In this document: positions 7,418 through 9,791 of the stretch, in pieces | Numbering within the stretch: the first letter of the stretch is position 1 | How the letters are laid out: every line of letters starts with the position of its first letter | From: a bacterium | GTDB lineage: Bacteria; Krumholzibacteriota; Krumholzibacteria; LZORAL124-64-63 | DNA length: 9,791 nucleotides | Direction: 5' to 3' | Assembly (NCBI GenBank): GCA_003646045.1 | Contig: QNDV01000055.1 | Location: forward strand, 1-9,791 | Program-made: the position numbers and the translations under genes | The notes under the pieces: generated by a model | What the model saw: the letters and a program-made list of their open reading frames with translations, nothing else | What the model was told of the DNA's origin: nothing | The model's database searches: none

Positions 7418-8119
7418 ATGCAGATCAAAGGAACCCGGGCCCTGATTACAGGCGGCAGCGAAGGCATCGGCGAAGGCATTGCCCGGGCCCTCGTGGACAA
7501 GGGAGCCCGCGTCGCCATCATGGGACGGAACTTGGAAAAACTGGCGGCCGCGGCGGAATCGCTGGGCGCCCTGGCCATACCCGGCGACGTGTCGGTGGAG
7601 GACGACGCCGAACGTGCCGTGTCCACCGTGGCCGGAAAATTCGGCGGCATCGACCTGCTGGTCAACAACGCGGGCATCGGCTACTTCGCCCCCCTGGTGG
7701 AACTGGACCGTCAGCAGTTCGAACGCGTCTTCGCCGTGAACGTCACCGGGGCCATGCTCATGGGCCGGGCGGCGGCGCGGCTGTTCGTGGCCCAGGACAG
7801 CGGCTGCATCGTGAACATCTCGTCCACCAGCGGCCTGGCCGGCGGCAAGGGCTCGTCGGCATACAGCAGCAGCAAGTTCGCCCTGCGGGGCATGACCGAG
7901 TGCTGGCGGGCTGAACTCAGGCCCCACAACGTGCGGGTGATGCTGGTCAATCCCAGTGAGGTGCAGACGCCGTTCTTCGCCAAGGCGGGCTTCGAGCAGG
8001 AGCTGTCGGAAAGGAAGCTGCGGCCCAGCGAGATCGCCGACGCCATCGTGGGCGCCCTGGAAATCGATGACCGGGGGTTCATACCGGAGTTTTCTGTATT
8101 CGCGACGAACCCGTTCTAG
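7418..8119 (+). CDS. SDR family NADP-dependent oxidoreductase
   Basis: A 233-residue classical short-chain dehydrogenase/reductase, cytosolic. The cofactor motif is T11-G-G-S-E-G16-I-G18. N83-N84-A85-G86 follows, with structural N108 and the catalytic set S136, Y149 and K153 (YSSSK), Ser and Tyr 13 apart as usual. R37 after the second strand (MGRN) suggests NADP(H). PSEVQTPFF (from about 176) is the substrate-loop region. It is slightly shorter than the usual 245-250 residues, with a short C-terminus (FATNPF). The substrate cannot be named; FabG-like ketoreductase or general carbonyl reductase are possibilities. The frame is open back to 7307, but the ATG at 7418 is chosen because AAGGA (7406-7410) lies 7 nt before it and MQIKGTRALITGG is the normal SDR start. 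It sits 10 nt after the EEP gene, and an 18-bp palindrome follows the stop. Confidence 0.93.
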   Translation: MQIKGTRALITGGSEGIGEGIARALVDKGARVAIMGRNLEKLAAAAESLGALAIPGDVSVEDDAERAVSTVAGKFGGIDLLVNNAGIGYFAPLVELDRQQFERVFAVNVTGAMLMGRAAARLFVAQDSGCIVNISSTSGLAGGKGSSAYSSSKFALRGMTECWRAELRPHNVRVMLVNPSEVQTPFFAKAGFEQELSERKLRPSEIADAIVGALEIDDRGFIPEFSVFATNPF

Positions 8120-8121
8120 CT

Positions 8122-8139
8122 GTGGCCCCCGGGGGCCAC
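8122..8139. terminator. Perfect 18-bp palindrome between convergent genes, probable bidirectional terminator hairpin
   Basis: GTGGCCCCCGGGGGCCAC is a perfect palindrome starting 2 nt after the SDR stop and 47 bp before the stop of the convergent secreted-protein gene. As RNA it would give a very stable GC stem, a few central bases forming the loop, from either strand. No T-tract follows on either side, so it is not a textbook intrinsic terminator; it may pause polymerase or protect 3' ends. The remaining gap 8140-8186 shows nothing else I can support. Confidence 0.45.
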
Positions 8140-8186
8140 GAGTATGATCACACGAAGTGCCGACTTGCGCGCGATTCGACCGGGCA

Positions 8187-9791
8187 TCATCTCACCAGGG
8201 CCATCTTCTCTACTTCCCGCTCCCCCAGGGCCTCGCTTACCCGAAAATACACGCCCGACGCGGTCATCCGGCCCTGATCGTCGACGCCGTCCCAGTCCAC
8301 GTGGCCGGCTCCCATGGGCACCGCGCGATCCAGCAGCGTGCGCACCTTCTGACCCTTCACGTTATAGATCGTGATGACCAGGTGGCCGGACCACGGCATG
8401 GCATATTCGATGCGGGTGCGGGGATTGAAAGGGTTGGGATAGGCATGCGTGTTGAACATGGCCGGTATCATCGTGCCCGAAGGTGACGAACTGCCGGCAT
8501 GCCCGAAGTGGTCCAGGACCTCGGCCAGGAAAGTGGTACGCGCCGACAGGCCACCGGTGTGGTCAGCAGGTGTGTTGAGGTTGTCGTAGGCCACGGGCAG
8601 GGTGATGGCGCGAGTACCGGTGGCGGCGTGCATGTTGTAGACACCGGCGGCCACGGTATAGGCCCCCGCGGCACCGCCGGGAGCGGTGAATTCAAGCAGG
8701 GTTTGTCCCGCGCCGTAAGGGATTATGGCGTCGAAGCTCTCGCACAACAGGACATCGGCCCGCATGGTGGTGGCGAATCCCGAAACCGCCCCGGTGGGCA
8801 CCATCTCCGCATAGGTCTGGAATTCGATTTCGGGCAGCACGTCCCGGTTCAGCAGGTCGGCGCCCAGGTACGGTCGCAGGGTGTACAGCCGGTTCTCAGA
8901 CCTCTCCAGCAGGTTGTCACCCATGAACAGCAGATTGCGGTCGCCCAACTCCAGCCACTGTGTCAGCTGGTAGAGGTCCTCGTTGGCCATGGCGACGTAA
9001 TCCGAAGCACAGCCGTAGATCAGCGTGGTATAGCCCGCCATCTGGGTGGCGGTGGTCACGGCGAAGAGGCCGCCCTGCGTGGTCCAGCCACTTTGGTATA
9101 CATCGAAGTCCCGTCCCGCGACGTAGCCCAGCTGAGCCAGCGAACGGGTAATATCCCGCGAGAACCCGCGGCCGCCGGTGTCGTCCCAGATCAGGATGCG
9201 CGGTTGCGAATCGGGATGGGCCGCCCGCAGGCTGGGCAGGGCCCGCATATGGTACTTCTGGGCGTAGCGACCGGCGGGCTCGCCAACCGTGTCCCCGAAA
9301 TTGCCGAACCCCGTGGTGTCGGCGGGCAGGATAGTCGTGCCCAGGTCGCCGGACACTTCATCCTGCATGCGGAAATAGTAGTGCAACTCATCGCCCGGGA
9401 ACACGAAGCCCGTGGACGGCAGGGTGAAGACGTACTCCACCGGTTCGTAGGGCAGGTCCTCGTTCGGTGGGCCCGCCGCCACGCCCAACACCGGATTGGA
9501 CGGCAGGTTGGTGCGATAGGGGTCGAACAGGGGGTTGGCCTTCAGTGCCCAGTGGAGTTCGGGTGCGCCAGTTGACACGGCACCGTGGCGGGTTATCGCG
9601 CCGAAGACACTGACGGTTTCCAGTATCCCGGGTTCGGACACCGGTACGACGTTGTTACCCAGGTCGATCAGGTCCAGGGTTCCTCCGGAGGGAAAGGCGT
9701 CCACCGCCAGGTGGTCCTGGCTGGACCAGGGCCAGGAGGTCAGATGGGGGCCTGCGTGCTTGAATACCCTCACCGCAATATTGTCGAAGTA
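8187..9791 (-). CDS. Secreted protein with C-terminal FlgD-Ig/type A sorting-like domain, N-terminus outside window
   Basis: On the minus strand the frame is open from the right edge (YFDNIAVRVF...) to the TGA at 8189-8187, giving 534 visible residues. A GTG at 9773 exists, but YFDNIAV looks like the last strand of a jelly-roll/LamG-type domain, so the gene very probably begins outside. Next come a beta-rich stretch (nt 9750-9210), then a segment PRILIWDDTGGRGFSRDIT...LAQLGY...DFDVY...LIYGC...DLYQLTQWLE...RNLLFMGDN (nt about 9205-8910) with the alternating strand/helix pattern of a flavodoxin- or ThuA-like fold. Further beta-rich sequence leads to the C-terminus: YPNPFNP (nt 8442-8422), IEYAMPWSGHLVITIYNVKGQ, VDWDGVDDQGRMTASGVYF and KMALVR. 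That tail is the FlgD-Ig/type IX-like sorting domain used for export or surface anchoring in FCB bacteria. The function of the body is unknown. Confidence 0.85.
   Translation of the reverse strand, partial: YFDNIAVRVFKHAGPHLTSWPWSSQDHLAVDAFPSGGTLDLIDLGNNVVPVSEPGILETVSVFGAITRHGAVSTGAPELHWALKANPLFDPYRTNLPSNPVLGVAAGPPNEDLPYEPVEYVFTLPSTGFVFPGDELHYYFRMQDEVSGDLGTTILPADTTGFGNFGDTVGEPAGRYAQKYHMRALPSLRAAHPDSQPRILIWDDTGGRGFSRDITRSLAQLGYVAGRDFDVYQSGWTTQGGLFAVTTATQMAGYTTLIYGCASDYVAMANEDLYQLTQWLELGDRNLLFMGDNLLERSENRLYTLRPYLGADLLNRDVLPEIEFQTYAEMVPTGAVSGFATTMRADVLLCESFDAIIPYGAGQTLLEFTAPGGAAGAYTVAAGVYNMHAATGTRAITLPVAYDNLNTPADHTGGLSARTTFLAEVLDHFGHAGSSSPSGTMIPAMFNTHAYPNPFNPRTRIEYAMPWSGHLVITIYNVKGQKVRTLLDRAVPMGAGHVDWDGVDDQGRMTASGVYFRVSEALGEREVEKMALVR

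Noticed and set aside
6601..7677. Minus-strand open frame opposite the EEP and SDR genes, and similar ones at 5814-6758, 4576-5532 and 3871-4512
   Set aside because: All are antisense to genes with intact catalytic motifs or family signatures and show no features of their own; this is expected in high-GC sequence.
8499..9575. 358-codon open frame opposite the secreted protein
   Set aside because: No motifs or signal, Gly/Val/Gln/Arg-rich shadow composition, while the opposite strand has a clear sorting-domain protein.

Overview
This is a GC-rich (roughly 60-65% by eye), gene-dense bacterial window with ten genes, two of them cut by the window edges. I see no rRNA, tRNA, CRISPR array, transposase, integrase or phage gene. 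The best clue to the organism is the last gene, whose C-terminus has the YPNPFNP...ASGVYF...KMALVR layout. That FlgD-Ig/type A sorting-like tail is typical of large secreted proteins in the Fibrobacteres-Chlorobi-Bacteroidetes (FCB) superphylum. Combined with the high GC, the exported six-bladed propeller-type protein and the non-ATG starts, it suggests an uncultured high-GC lineage of the Krumholzibacteriota/Eisenbacteria/Latescibacterota kind. That placement is an inference; no marker gene was compared.

Layout, left to right. (1) 1-816, plus strand: the 3' end of a long-chain acyl-CoA synthetase, then a single-domain STAS protein (anti-sigma-factor-antagonist type). (2) 833-2669, minus strand: asparaginyl-tRNA synthetase (asnS) followed by a GNAT acetyltransferase, a tight two-gene unit converging on the STAS gene. 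(3) 2670-2832: a divergent promoter region with a good promoter candidate facing each way and a small inverted repeat between them. (4) 2833-6461, plus strand: a GT-C type polytopic glycosyltransferase, an exported beta-propeller protein, an alkyltransferase-like (ATL) DNA-lesion protein overlapping the propeller gene by 4 nt, and a YciI-family protein. (5) 6544-8119, plus strand: an exported endonuclease/exonuclease/phosphatase (EEP) family protein and an SDR oxidoreductase, again tightly spaced. (6) A perfect 18-bp palindrome separates these from the convergent, minus-strand, secreted sorting-domain protein, which runs off the right edge.

The genes look like ordinary housekeeping and cell-envelope functions rather than one recognised pathway. 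The tightest coupling is propeller-ATL-YciI (4-nt overlap, then 12 nt) and EEP-SDR (10 nt). Both join an exported protein to cytosolic proteins with no obvious shared job. I do not see convincing evidence for a new defence, mobile or biosynthetic system. The most follow-up-worthy items are the propeller/ATL coupling, the middle module of the secreted protein at the right edge, and the regulatory structures in the three short intergenic regions.
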